The notes beneath the pieces were generated by a model. That model made no database searches and was not told the DNA's origin. It was given only the letters and a program-made list of their open reading frames with translations. Source: Enterobacter sp. BIGb0383 (GTDB taxonomy: Bacteria; Pseudomonadota; Gammaproteobacteria; Enterobacterales; Enterobacteriaceae). From it: DNA of 64,000 bases. Shown one piece after another: positions 10,075-18,332 of this stretch. The DNA lies in contig NZ_RJKQ01000002.1 of assembly GCF_003751845.1 (NCBI RefSeq), positions 248,001-312,000 of the forward strand, in the 5' to 3' direction. The number at the start of each line of letters is the position of its first letter. Within the stretch, counting starts at the first letter, position 1. A program made the position numbers and the translations under genes.

Positions 10075-11133
10075 TCAGGTGGTAATGGAGACGCTCTTAA
10101 TCTGCGCATAGAGCCACAGGCCCGGTTTGACGCCCAGTTCATCCCGGGCCCAGGGACTGATACGCGCCCACAGGATGCGGCTTCCCACTTCCAGCTTCAC
10201 CTCAATCTGGCCGTCGTTTTCAATACAGTCTGCGACTCTGGCACGCAGAATATTACGAATGCTGGACTGAATCGGCGGCTGTAGCACCAGAGAGACATCG
10301 GTCGCCTGGATGCGGATGCGCAGGGTGGACTGCAGCGGACGCTCCAGTTTATTGACCCACAGGTGCTGATCGCCCAGCGCCAGCGCGGTCATCGCGTAGT
10401 GCGGGTGATGTTCCATTACGCTCACCTTCAGCACGCTGCTCTGCTGATCCTGCGGCAGCCACGGGTTCATCACGCTGCTGCCCCAGACATCCTCCAGACT
10501 GCCAAAGGCTTTCACCTTGCCCTCTTCCAGCACCAGCACTTTATCCGCCAGATGGAGAATTTCATCCAGCGAGTGGCTGACGTAAAGCATTGGAATACTG
10601 ACTTCACGCACCAGGCGCTGCAGATAAGGCAGCAGCTCGCGCTTACGCGGGATATCCAGCGAGGCCAGAGGTTCATCCAGCAGCAGGAGTTCCGGCGCGG
10701 TCAGCAGCGCCCGGCCAATCGCCACGCGCTGTTTTTCTCCGCCGGAGAGGCTGCCCGGCAGGCGATCAAGCAGGGCTTCGATACCCAGCAGTGCCACCAG
10801 CTTATCGAACTGGGGCTGCATGGTCTTCGCCATCCCGTAACGCAGATTGCCGCGCACGCTATAGTGCGGAAACAGTCGCGCGTCCTGGAAAACGTAGCCA
10901 ATACGTCGTTTTTCCGGCGGCAGAAAAATATTCTTTTCCGTGTCGCTCAGCACGCGCCCGTTCAGCACGACGCGCCCTTTTTCCGGCCGGGTGAGGCCGC
11001 AAATGCCGTTGATAAGAGACGTTTTCCCCGCGCCAGATACGCCAAATATGGCCGTGGTATCGTCAGCAGGCAGGGTCTCATTAATGGTCAGCCGATGGCT
11101 GCCGAGGGTCTGGGTGAAATCGAGTTCAAGCAT
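10075..11133 (-). CDS. modC: Molybdate ABC transporter ATP-binding protein
   Basis: This 352-residue ATPase powers molybdate import. It has Walker A GVSGAGKT at residues 31-38, the signature [16 protein letters not shown], Walker B LLLLDEP and a C-terminal Mop/TOBE domain (roughly residues 290-352) that binds oxyanion. It is the last gene of modABC, 3 bp after modB, and ends tail-to-tail against ybhA. Confidence 0.97.
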   Translation of the reverse strand: MLELDFTQTLGSHRLTINETLPADDTTAIFGVSGAGKTSLINGICGLTRPEKGRVVLNGRVLSDTEKNIFLPPEKRRIGYVFQDARLFPHYSVRGNLRYGMAKTMQPQFDKLVALLGIEALLDRLPGSLSGGEKQRVAIGRALLTAPELLLLDEPLASLDIPRKRELLPYLQRLVREVSIPMLYVSHSLDEILHLADKVLVLEEGKVKAFGSLEDVWGSSVMNPWLPQDQQSSVLKVSVMEHHPHYAMTALALGDQHLWVNKLERPLQSTLRIRIQATDVSLVLQPPIQSSIRNILRARVADCIENDGQIEVKLEVGSRILWARISPWARDELGVKPGLWLYAQIKSVSITT

Positions 11134-11136
11134 CGG

Positions 11137-11826
11137 TTATTTCCCCATCCGTTCACGGCTAAGACGCGCCAGCCATTCGGAAACCATCAGCGACACCAGC
11201 GCCAGTACGATGGAGATGACGCACAGTCGCGCCGCCGCGCTTTCGCCGCCCGGCATCTGAATCAACGTATACATCGCGGAGGGAATAGTACGGGTTTCAC
11301 CCGGAATATTAGAAACAAAGGTAATGGTCGCGCCAAACTCGCCCAGCGAACGGGCGAAGGCCAGCACCGTGCCGACAATAATACCCGGCAGGGTCAACGG
11401 TAGCGTGATCGTGAGGAACACTCTCCAGCGCCCGGCACCAAGCGTTCTTGCGGCCTGTTCAAGCTTCATATCGACCCCTTCCAGCGCCAGGCGAATCGCC
11501 CGCACCATCAGAGGGAAGGACATCACCGCCGCCGCCAGTACCGCGCCGCGCCAGCTAAATGCGAGGGTAAAACCAAACCAGTCGTACAGCCAGGAACCAA
11601 TAATGCCTTTGCGCCCCATCACCACCAGCAGCAGGTAACCCACGACGACCGGCGGCAGCACCAGCGGCAAATGCAGCAGGCTGTCGAGCAGAGATTTGCC
11701 CGGGAAGGTGCAGCGCACCAGCACCCAGGCAAAGAAGATCCCAAAAGGCAAGCTTATCACCACAGCCAGGGAAGAGACTTTAAGGCTCAGCAGGACAGCC
11801 TGCCATTCAGGATCCGTCAGTATCAT
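11137..11826 (-). CDS. modB: Molybdate ABC transporter permease
   Basis: This 229-residue inner-membrane permease has about five membrane segments and the cytoplasmic EAA loop (LEQAARTLGAGRWRVFLTI) that contacts ModC. Its start codon overlaps the modA stop by 1 bp, so translation is coupled to modA. Confidence 0.97.
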   Translation of the reverse strand: MILTDPEWQAVLLSLKVSSLAVVISLPFGIFFAWVLVRCTFPGKSLLDSLLHLPLVLPPVVVGYLLLVVMGRKGIIGSWLYDWFGFTLAFSWRGAVLAAAVMSFPLMVRAIRLALEGVDMKLEQAARTLGAGRWRVFLTITLPLTLPGIIVGTVLAFARSLGEFGATITFVSNIPGETRTIPSAMYTLIQMPGGESAAARLCVISIVLALVSLMVSEWLARLSRERMGK

Positions 11827-12596
11827 TAGCGCGTAGTAAATCCGTAACGTTTAAAGATTTCCGAAGCCTCCGGCCCTTTCAGATAATCATAAAACGCGCT
11901 GACGTCTGCGTTTTTATGACCGTCGATAATCGCCATCGGGTATTCGACCTTTTTATGTGAATCTTCAGGGAAGGTACCAACAACTTTAACCCCTTTGCTG
12001 GCAACAGCATCAGAGCCGTAGACCACGCCCAGCGGCGCTTCGCTACGCTCTACCAGGGCCAGCGCGCCGCGGACATCTTCCGCCGGGGCCAGTTTGCCTG
12101 ACAGCGTATCCCATGCGCCTAATTTTTGCAGCGCTTCCTTCATATAAATACCGGCCGGAACATGGTCCGGATCGCCGACGGCCAGACGGCCACCCTTGAG
12201 CAGAGGCGTCCAGTCGGTCTGGGCATTAATGGTGATATCGCCCTGAGCGCTGCTTTTCGGTGCCACAACCACCAGGCTGTTGCCGAGCAGCGTTGCACGG
12301 GTGGCGGTATCAATGCTTTTCTTCTCTACCGCGTAATCCATCCACTTCTGGTCGGCGGAGATAAACAGGTCCGCAGGCGCACCGGCTTCAATCTGGCGGG
12401 CCAGCGTCGATGAAGAGGCAAACGAAGAGACCACCTCAACGTTTTTCTCTTTCTTATACGTAGTCGCAATATCCTGCATCGCGTTGGTCAGCGAAGCGGC
12501 TGCGAATACCGTAATTTTATCCTGCGCCAGCGCCTGACCAGCAACAGAAACTGCCAGGGTAGTGCCAACAACTAACTTTAACCATGAATGTGCCAT
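11826..12596 (-). CDS. modA: Periplasmic molybdate-binding protein
   Basis: This 256-residue substrate-binding protein has a cleavable signal peptide (cleavage likely after GQALA, residue 24). The mature protein begins QDKITVFAAASLTNAM, the conserved oxyanion-binding segment, followed by ASSSTLARQIEAGAPADLF. It heads modABC. A ModE operator lies just upstream, so expression should fall when molybdate is plentiful. Confidence 0.97.
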   Translation of the reverse strand: MAHSWLKLVVGTTLAVSVAGQALAQDKITVFAAASLTNAMQDIATTYKKEKNVEVVSSFASSSTLARQIEAGAPADLFISADQKWMDYAVEKKSIDTATRATLLGNSLVVVAPKSSAQGDITINAQTDWTPLLKGGRLAVGDPDHVPAGIYMKEALQKLGAWDTLSGKLAPAEDVRGALALVERSEAPLGVVYGSDAVASKGVKVVGTFPEDSHKKVEYPMAIIDGHKNADVSAFYDYLKGPEASEIFKRYGFTTR

Positions 12597-12621
12597 CGAT
12601 GTAACCCCTTATATTATGTAC

Positions 12622-12645
12622 CGTTATGTACGGGCAAATATAACG
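12622..12645. promoter_or_regulatory. ModE operator of modABC
   Basis: Read leftward, this 24-bp site has half-sites CGTTATATT and TACATAACG separated by six bases, as in the E. coli modA operator. It lies 26-49 bp before the modA start, across the expected promoter, consistent with repression by molybdate-bound ModE. Confidence 0.88.
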
Positions 12646-12739
12646 GTACTGGGCGGGTTTTCCCAGCGCTAAATGGTACTCTTTCTGAGGTATACAACGG
12701 CAAAAATGGCAAAGACTTGAGGGGAGAAACAGGAATAGC

Positions 12740-12779
12740 CGTGCAAAAACGCACGATCCCCCCGTCCAGGCGGGGATCG
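12740..12779 (-). terminator. Terminator after katE
   Basis: On the minus strand a strong stem (CGATCCCCGCC with GGGGGGATCG) is followed by TGCGTTTTTG. It lies 10-49 bp beyond the katE stop and would separate katE from the mod operon. Confidence 0.75.
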
Positions 12780-12788
12780 AAAGTGTCG

Positions 12789-15053
12789 TCAGGCCGCGAT
12801 GGTTCGGGCCTTCTGGCTGCGGGACCAGATACGATGTGAAGCCAGCGCGGTCAGAAAGGCCTGCATAAAGGCGCTATCCGCACTCTGACGCTCTACCACG
12901 CCCTCTTCCTGCTCTTTATCGCCGAGAGCGAACGGGGCTTTAAAACGCCGGGCGTCGCCGCTCAGCCCAATAACTTTCAGGTGCTTATAGGCTTCCAGCA
13001 GGAAGTAGCGGGCATCACCGCTTCCCCACAGCGCGTCGATATTCCCGTCCGGGACAATCGCCCCATCGAAGGTCAGGGAAGGCAGACCGCTGAAGGTCGC
13101 ATCAACCGGCAGCAGAGATCCGTCGTCCGCCCGCACCTCTCCCATATGCGCGGCCAGCAGTTTAGCATGCACGCCCTCGGACTTAAGCTGCCTGAGGATC
13201 GTCAGCACGTCGGCGGCTTTGACCCCTTCACCGATCAAGAGCGCTACCTGACGGCCCTTAATGCTCCCGTCCGGCACCGCATACAGGCTCAGGCTCTCGG
13301 CTTTTTTCAGACCGTTAACGTCCCCCGGCGGCTGCGTCTTCAGTTGATCCTTCGTGAGAGTAAGACCGAGCTGCGCCGCCACCCCCTTCGCCAGAGAAAC
13401 ATCGATACGCGTGAGCTGATCAACCACCCGCTCGCGGATATAAGCGCGGGCCACTTTGCTCAGTTCAAAAGCAAAGGCGTCGATAATATGCTGCTGTTCG
13501 AACGGGGTCTGGCTCAGCCAGAACAGCCGCGGCTGCGAGTAGTAGTCGGCAAAAGACGGGCTACGCTCGCGGACTTTATGCCCTTCGACTCGTTCCTGGT
13601 CGCTCTCAAAGCCGCCGCCTTCTGCCGCAGGCGGCGTTTCTCGCGGCCAGTTGTCATTGATGGAGTTCGGCTCGTAGTTAGCCGGGTTGGTATCAATATC
13701 CATCCGGTGCATGCCCTGGCGCTGAAAATTGTGCCACGGGCAGACCGGCCGGTTAATCGGAATTTCATGGAAGTTAGGCCCGCCCAGGCGGCTAATCTGG
13801 GTATCCGTATAAGAGAAGAGCCGCCCCTGCAGCAGAGGATCGTTGGTAAAATCGAGGCCGGGGACGATATGTCCGGGGTGGAAAGCGACCTGCTCCGTTT
13901 CGGCGAAAAAGTTGTCAGGGTTGCGGTTGAGTACCATCTTGCCGACCCGCAGCACCGGTACCAGCTCTTCTGGGATCAGCTTGGTAGCATCCAGCAGATC
14001 GAAATCGAATTTGAACTCATCCTCCTGTGGAATCAGCTGTAAGCCGAGTTCGAATTCGGGGTAATCACCCGCTTCAATGGCCTCCCACAGATCGCGCCGA
14101 TGAAAATCCGGATCGCGACCGGTGAGCTTCTGCGACTCATCCCACAGCAGGGAAGCTTTACCCGCCACCGGCTTCCAGTGGAAACGGACAAAGGTCGCTT
14201 TGCCTTCGGCATTGATCATCCTGAAGGTATGAATACCAAAGCCTTCCATTGTCCGATAGCTGCGGGGAATACCGCGATCGGACATGGCCCATATGACATT
14301 GTGCAGGGTTTCCGGCTGAAGCGAGACATAGTCCCAGAAGGTGTCATGGGCGCTCTGCCCCTGAGGCATTTCGTTATGCGGCTCGGGTTTCACGGCATGA
14401 ACAAAATCGGGAAACTTGTGCGCGTCCTGAATAAAGAAGATCGGCGTATTGTTACCCACCAGGTCGAACACGCCCTCTTCGGTATAAAACTTGGTGGCAA
14501 AACCACGGATATCCCGCACGGTATCGGCTGAACCCGCCCCGCCCTGCACGGTAGAAAATCGGACAAATACCGGCGTCACCTGCTCAGGATCGCCGAGAAA
14601 ATGGGCCTTTGTGACTTCTTTCAGGGAGTAATAGGGCTGAAAATAGCCGTGGGCGGCCGAGCCACGGGCGTGGACGATACGCTCCGGAATGCGCTCATGG
14701 TCAAAGTGCGTGATCTTCTCACGCATAATAAAGTCTTCGAGTAGCGTCGGCCCCCGGGTGCCAGCCCGCAGAGAGTTCTGGTCGTTGGCGATCCGCGTCC
14801 CCTGATTGGTGGTCAGGTGCGCACCCGTCCCGTTTTTGCGGTTGTTTTCCAGCTGCTCCAGCTTGGCGCTGTGGGCGTCGGGGGATTTCAGGCTGCCCGG
14901 TGCCGTTGGCTGTTTGCCGGGTGGAGTTGGTTTGGCCGGAGGCGAGTGGGAACCGTCTTTCGGTGCCAGCGATCCCAGCCCCGGTTGAGCCGATTCAGGG
15001 CCGGATATCGTCGTGCGATGTTCAGGTTCTTTGTTATTTTGTTCTTTCGACAT
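12789..15053 (-). CDS. katE: Catalase HPII, large-subunit monofunctional catalase
   Basis: The protein has 754 residues (E. coli HPII has 753) and breaks down hydrogen peroxide. It has the extra N-terminal arm of large catalases, the heme pocket histidine in [14 protein letters not shown], the core [17 protein letters not shown], the proximal tyrosine segment [14 protein letters not shown] and a C-terminal flavodoxin-like domain (about residues 595-750). The minus-strand sequence upstream contains CTATAG, compatible with a sigma-S type -10, and ACAGGAGC as ribosome site. In E. coli katE lies elsewhere on the chromosome; here it sits between modA and acrZ, as a stand-alone gene with its own terminator. 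Confidence 0.96.
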   Translation of the reverse strand: MSKEQNNKEPEHRTTISGPESAQPGLGSLAPKDGSHSPPAKPTPPGKQPTAPGSLKSPDAHSAKLEQLENNRKNGTGAHLTTNQGTRIANDQNSLRAGTRGPTLLEDFIMREKITHFDHERIPERIVHARGSAAHGYFQPYYSLKEVTKAHFLGDPEQVTPVFVRFSTVQGGAGSADTVRDIRGFATKFYTEEGVFDLVGNNTPIFFIQDAHKFPDFVHAVKPEPHNEMPQGQSAHDTFWDYVSLQPETLHNVIWAMSDRGIPRSYRTMEGFGIHTFRMINAEGKATFVRFHWKPVAGKASLLWDESQKLTGRDPDFHRRDLWEAIEAGDYPEFELGLQLIPQEDEFKFDFDLLDATKLIPEELVPVLRVGKMVLNRNPDNFFAETEQVAFHPGHIVPGLDFTNDPLLQGRLFSYTDTQISRLGGPNFHEIPINRPVCPWHNFQRQGMHRMDIDTNPANYEPNSINDNWPRETPPAAEGGGFESDQERVEGHKVRERSPSFADYYSQPRLFWLSQTPFEQQHIIDAFAFELSKVARAYIRERVVDQLTRIDVSLAKGVAAQLGLTLTKDQLKTQPPGDVNGLKKAESLSLYAVPDGSIKGRQVALLIGEGVKAADVLTILRQLKSEGVHAKLLAAHMGEVRADDGSLLPVDATFSGLPSLTFDGAIVPDGNIDALWGSGDARYFLLEAYKHLKVIGLSGDARRFKAPFALGDKEQEEGVVERQSADSAFMQAFLTALASHRIWSRSQKARTIAA

Positions 15054-15147
15054 TACGTTTTGCTCCTGTAAAGGTTGCCTTAACGTAAATAACTATAGAA
15101 CATGCAGGGGTATATGCAGAGGAAGGCGGGGAAGAGTCAGAGAGCAA

Positions 15148-15173
15148 AACGCCCGGATAACCGGGCGTTTTTA
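15148..15173 (-). terminator. Terminator after acrZ
   Basis: The stem ACGCCCGG / CCGGGCGT with an ATAA loop is flanked by A and T runs. It follows the acrZ stop by 5 bp and could also work against read-through from the right-hand direction. Confidence 0.8.
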
Positions 15174-15177
15174 GAAA

Positions 15178-15333
15178 TCAGCGGTGCTGTTCGGAGCGGG
15201 TACGATCTTTATGGCCGATATTGGAGAAGATATTGAACACTTCGCCCAGGCCGTAAATCAGCCCCAGAATAATAGCCATCACCACGGGAACCATGACGAC
15301 AGCAAAAACCAGACTTTTCAGCAACTCAAACAT
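15178..15333 (-). CDS. acrZ: AcrAB-TolC efflux pump accessory small protein
   Basis: This 51-residue single-span inner-membrane protein matches E. coli AcrZ nearly residue for residue in the N-terminal 37 positions ([20 protein letters not shown], then [15 protein letters not shown]). AcrZ binds AcrB and widens the drug range exported by AcrAB-TolC. The ATG at 15333 is chosen because the family starts M(F/L)ELLKSL; the in-frame upstream extension is not conserved. The polar C-terminal tail (about residues 38-51) differs from E. coli. It diverges from modE across 140 bp. Confidence 0.95.
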   Translation of the reverse strand: MFELLKSLVFAVVMVPVVMAIILGLIYGLGEVFNIFSNIGHKDRTRSEQHR

Positions 15334-15473
15334 GGTCAACTCCAGATATTGTGACCGGGTCATTGTAACCGGATCCGCAGAAAAAACATGCCCTTTTGTG
15401 CGGTAAGCTGTTCGTCGCCGCCGCTTTACGCCACAATACGCGCTATGTGTTTTGTTTTCCAGGAATCTCATCT

Positions 15474-16262
15474 ATGCAGGCTGAAATCCTTCTGACCCTG
15501 AAACTGCAGCAGCGCCTGTTTGCCGACCCGCGCCGTATCGCCTTGCTTAAGCAGGTAGAGCAGACCGGCTCCATTAGCCAGGGCGCGAAGAACGCCGGTA
15601 TCAGCTATAAAAGCGCCTGGGATGCGATCAATGAAATGAACCAGCTCAGCGAGCAGACGCTGGTGGATCGCGCCACCGGCGGCAAAGGCGGCGGCGGTGC
15701 GGTGCTGACCCGTTATGGCCAGCGGCTGATCCAGCTCTACGATCTGCTGGCCCAGATCCAGCAGAAGGCTTTCGACGTGCTGAGCGATGATGACGCCCTG
15801 CCGCTCGACAGCCTGCTGGCGGCCATCTCCCGCTTCTCACTGCAGACCAGCGCCCGCAACCAGTGGTTTGGTACCGTCACCGCCCGCGACCACCAGCAGG
15901 TGCAGGAGCATATCGATGTCCTGCTGGCCGATGGCGAAACGCGGCTGAAAGTGGCGATCACCGCTCGCAGCGGCGAGCGGCTGGGCCTGCAGGAAGGCAC
16001 CGAGGTTCTGGTGCTGCTGAAAGCCCCCTGGGTGACCCTGACCCGCGACCCGCTTCAGGCGCAGGCGGCAGATAACCAGCTCCAGGGCCGTATTCGTCAT
16101 ATTGAACACGGCAGTCAGCAAAGTGAAATCTTGCTGACCCTGGCCGACGGTCAGACCCTGTGCGCCACCCTGCCGGTTGAGCAGGCCAGCGGCTTCAGCG
16201 AAGGCGATGAGGTTATCGCCTGCTTTAATGCCGACAAAATTATTCTCGCTACGCTTCGTTAA
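15474..16262 (+). CDS. modE: Molybdate-responsive transcriptional regulator
   Basis: This 262-residue protein equals E. coli ModE in length. It has an N-terminal LysR-like winged helix (SISQGAKNAGISYKSAWDAINEM near residues 33-55), a GGKGGGGAVLT wing and two C-terminal Mop/TOBE domains that bind molybdate. The ATG at 15474 gives the conserved start MQAEILLTLKLQQ. In E. coli modE is directly followed by modF; here a bacteriocin-immunity unit intervenes. A perfect 10-bp stem with a TTCG loop follows its stop. Confidence 0.96.
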   Translation: MQAEILLTLKLQQRLFADPRRIALLKQVEQTGSISQGAKNAGISYKSAWDAINEMNQLSEQTLVDRATGGKGGGGAVLTRYGQRLIQLYDLLAQIQQKAFDVLSDDDALPLDSLLAAISRFSLQTSARNQWFGTVTARDHQQVQEHIDVLLADGETRLKVAITARSGERLGLQEGTEVLVLLKAPWVTLTRDPLQAQAADNQLQGRIRHIEHGSQQSEILLTLADGQTLCATLPVEQASGFSEGDEVIACFNADKIILATLR

Positions 16263-16269
16263 GACTGGC

Positions 16270-16293
16270 GCTGACGCGGTTCGCCGCGTCAGC
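16270..16293 (+). terminator. Hairpin after modE (possible weak terminator)
   Basis: GCTGACGCGG and CCGCGTCAGC form a perfect 10-bp stem around a TTCG tetraloop, 8 bp after the modE stop. There is no U tract, so it may act as an RNA-stabilising hairpin rather than a strong terminator. Confidence 0.5.
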
Positions 16294-16344
16294 CAATCAG
16301 CCCGGTATTAATCCGCTTCCCGAGCAAGGACCAGGACGCTCTGC

Positions 16345-16373
16345 TTTACATCTCTGCTCCCGATGACAATAAT
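16345..16373 (+). promoter_or_regulatory. Candidate promoter of the immunity gene
   Basis: TTTACA and AATAAT are separated by 17 bp, about 37 bp before the immunity start codon. A constitutive promoter would be expected, because producers need immunity before the colicin is induced. Confidence 0.5.
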
Positions 16374-16409
16374 AGTGTTTTTTTACAACAACGTAGCAGT
16401 GGGGTGGTG

Positions 16410-16748
16410 ATGACGTGGGGATATTATTTTAAAAAAATGGTTTGGGGAGTGATCCCGATACTGATCGTTTATTTAGACTGGCAAGTCAGTCAGGATAATC
16501 AAAAATTAACTTACATGCTAATTTTCTCCGTTATAAGTGGGATATTATATCCTTTCGCTAATAAAATCATGGAGAGATTTGGAATGTTGTTTGCAAAAAA
16601 AGAATTCTGGAAAAAAGACTTCTTCACAAGCGCAACAGGAGGAAGTCTACAAGCTATTCTATTTATCTTTTGTTTTGTATTTGCAATTCCTTTGACTTTG
16701 GGATTTTCAGTATATGCATTAGTAAAACACCTAGCCAAAATTGGCTAG
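16410..16748 (+). CDS. Colicin E1-type immunity protein (inner membrane)
   Basis: This 112-residue, AT-rich gene encodes a hydrophobic protein with about three membrane segments (residues near 10-25, 34-52 and 82-103). Several stretches line up with the colicin E1 immunity protein from memory: YYFKKMVWG with YYIKNILFG, YPFANKIMERFGMLFAKKEF with [20 protein letters not shown], and VFAIPLTLG with VLAIPFGLL. E1 Imm has 113 residues. It should protect the producer by blocking the pore domain in the membrane. The start could also be one of the two GTG codons just upstream (16404, 16407). It converges on the colicin gene and overlaps their shared terminator, the usual arrangement for pore-forming colicins. 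Confidence 0.85.
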   Translation: MTWGYYFKKMVWGVIPILIVYLDWQVSQDNQKLTYMLIFSVISGILYPFANKIMERFGMLFAKKEFWKKDFFTSATGGSLQAILFIFCFVFAIPLTLGFSVYALVKHLAKIG

Positions 16749-16754
16749 GTGTTT
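16725..16754. terminator. Bidirectional terminator between immunity gene and colicin gene
   Basis: A perfect 14-bp inverted repeat (AAACACCTAGCCAA / TTGGCTAGGTGTTT) with a 2-bp loop overlaps the end of the immunity gene. A and T runs on both arms suit termination in both directions. Confidence 0.85.
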
Positions 16755-16760
16755 ATTCAT

Positions 16761-18074
16761 TTAAATTTTAAGTGCACTATTAATCTTCTCGACAAATTTG
16801 TCATCAACGAAGACACTGACCAATGTCATCATGATGGCAAACCCGAAGATACCTAATGGTGTGCCAAGAATAATACTATATGAAAATGCAGTAATCGCAG
16901 TGGCAGCTCGTCCAGCGGCTAATGATTCCAGTTTGACAAAAAATGGTCGCCAGTTATCAGTTTCTACAGCCTTTTTTAACTCCATAGCTGTATCATATAC
17001 ATCAATCGTATTCCCAACATATTTAAATGCTTTGCTGAATCTGGCAAAATTCTTCGCCATTTCATCTCGCTTAAGTGACTCTAGCGCATTAGAGATAGCT
17101 TCCCGATCTTTAACACTGAATTTTTTGTTCAACACATCCTTGTATTTTTCAAATGCTTTCAGTGCTTCATCCGCATTTTTTATGGTTTTGCCTTTGGCGG
17201 CAGCAGCCAGTTCTTCTGAAACTTTGGCCGATTGCTCGCCAAACTTTTCTGTCAGTTCTTTATAAAAATCTGCCGTAGCTTTAACGGCATCCTTCAGATC
17301 GGTATCTTCTTTTTCCCTCTCAATAATAATCTGTTTAACCTGTTCAGCCAGTGCATTGGTTTTCGATTTCACATCATTGATAATGACTGCTAAATTATCA
17401 AGAGCCGCGATGAGTCGCTGTTTTGCGTTGAATTCCGCCACTCGCGGTTTTACGGAAAAGTTTTCCCAATAGGTTCTTGATACAGGTTGCAATATTTGAG
17501 TTAAAAACATGTCAAAATCTTCTGGCGCAACTTTAGTCAATCCCAGTTTAGGTTTAACATCATTTAATGCTTTTTCAGCTGCCGCATGTTTTTGGTTTAC
17601 ATCATTATCAGCTGCCTGACACTCAGTATTTGCATCCTGCAAACCTTTGAGTGCATCTTTCAGTTGGTTATTCTTTTCCTTGACTCTGTTATCGCCGTCT
17701 GTTTGGGTCTTAATTGTTTCCTGAACGGACGTATTGGCGCTTTCAATGATTTTATTTACAGGAACAGAAATTCTGGCTCGGGCTTCAGAAATTTGCTTAT
17801 TAAAAATATTCTGTAACTGAGTAAGCTGATTATAAGGTGTAAATTGACGACCTTTACCAGGAATGTACTCTACTTTTAGGCGATCTTTCAAGTACACCGG
17901 CGCCACATTAGATGGCAGTGGCGTTACATATAAACCACCTCCAGATGGCGGTGTTGTAGGGATTGTTCCGGTAGGGGGGGTTGGACCACCTGTAATAATA
18001 ATAATCACCTGCCCATTAGCGGTATAAGGCAATCCATCTTTATAGTAAGCAATAGGGGTTGTGTAACCAGACAT
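16761..18074 (-). CDS. Pore-forming bacteriocin, colicin E1-like
   Basis: The protein has 437 residues from the ATG at 18074, which has AAGGAG seven bases upstream; in-frame codons further upstream lie in the promoter. Residues about 9-30 (AYYKDGLPYTANGQVIIIIT) resemble the colicin E1 start, which carries the translocation signals. Residues 30-60 are rich in Gly, Pro and Thr. Residues 80-255 are charged and helical, as in receptor-binding coiled coils, but do not resemble E1. Residues about 259-437 form the pore domain: FYKELTEKFGE, ALKAFEKYKDVLNKKFS and NWRPFFVKLE match E1, and the hydrophobic hairpin is about 389-423. It should be released to depolarise target cells. E1 has 522 residues; the shortening is in the middle. 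No lysis gene accompanies it. Confidence 0.9.
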   Translation of the reverse strand: MSGYTTPIAYYKDGLPYTANGQVIIIITGGPTPPTGTIPTTPPSGGGLYVTPLPSNVAPVYLKDRLKVEYIPGKGRQFTPYNQLTQLQNIFNKQISEARARISVPVNKIIESANTSVQETIKTQTDGDNRVKEKNNQLKDALKGLQDANTECQAADNDVNQKHAAAEKALNDVKPKLGLTKVAPEDFDMFLTQILQPVSRTYWENFSVKPRVAEFNAKQRLIAALDNLAVIINDVKSKTNALAEQVKQIIIEREKEDTDLKDAVKATADFYKELTEKFGEQSAKVSEELAAAAKGKTIKNADEALKAFEKYKDVLNKKFSVKDREAISNALESLKRDEMAKNFARFSKAFKYVGNTIDVYDTAMELKKAVETDNWRPFFVKLESLAAGRAATAITAFSYSIILGTPLGIFGFAIMMTLVSVFVDDKFVEKINSALKI

Positions 18075-18101
18075 AAAGAACTCCTTCTCATTAAAAAACA
18101 T

Positions 18102-18134
18102 ATGTATAAACATACAGCCTGGTTAAGTATACAG
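18102..18134 (-). promoter_or_regulatory. Tandem LexA (SOS) boxes of the colicin gene
   Basis: Two adjacent 16-bp LexA boxes are present on the minus strand: CTGTATACTTAACCAG (18134-18119) and CTGTATGTTTATACAT (18117-18102), separated by 1 bp. Plasmid colicin genes carry the same double-box design. They lie 28-60 bp before the start codon and overlap the promoter, so expression should be tightly repressed until DNA damage. Confidence 0.85.
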
Positions 18135-18153
18135 TAGTTTTTGGTTATTTCAA
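18126..18153 (-). promoter_or_regulatory. Colicin gene promoter
   Basis: On the minus strand TTGAAA (18153-18148) and TATACT (18131-18126) are separated by 16 bp. The -10 lies inside the upstream LexA box, which explains repression by LexA. Confidence 0.75.
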
Positions 18154-18272
18154 TATGAGCACTTATTATTTTTATAATAACTTGCCAGCCGGGAAATTCA
18201 CGCTGGGATATAAGAAGAATCCGATAATCATTTAATTTAAATACAAACAATAAATTATCTTCTTGGCGCACA

Positions 18273-18301
18273 TTGACATTAGGGGCGACACCCGGTATCC
18301 C
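18273..18301 (+). promoter_or_regulatory. Candidate promoter for modF
   Basis: A perfect -35 TTGACA is followed after 17 bp by TATCCC, 32 bp before the modF start. Since modF is cut off from modE by the colicin unit, a private promoter is needed; this is the best candidate I see, with a weak -10. Confidence 0.4.
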
Positions 18302-18332
18302 TGTGGCATTACTGCAATAAGTGGGATACACA

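Noticed and set aside
16270-16293. Strong rho-independent terminator after modE
   Set aside because: The stem is perfect but no U tract follows on either strand, so I kept it only as a weak or stabilising hairpin.
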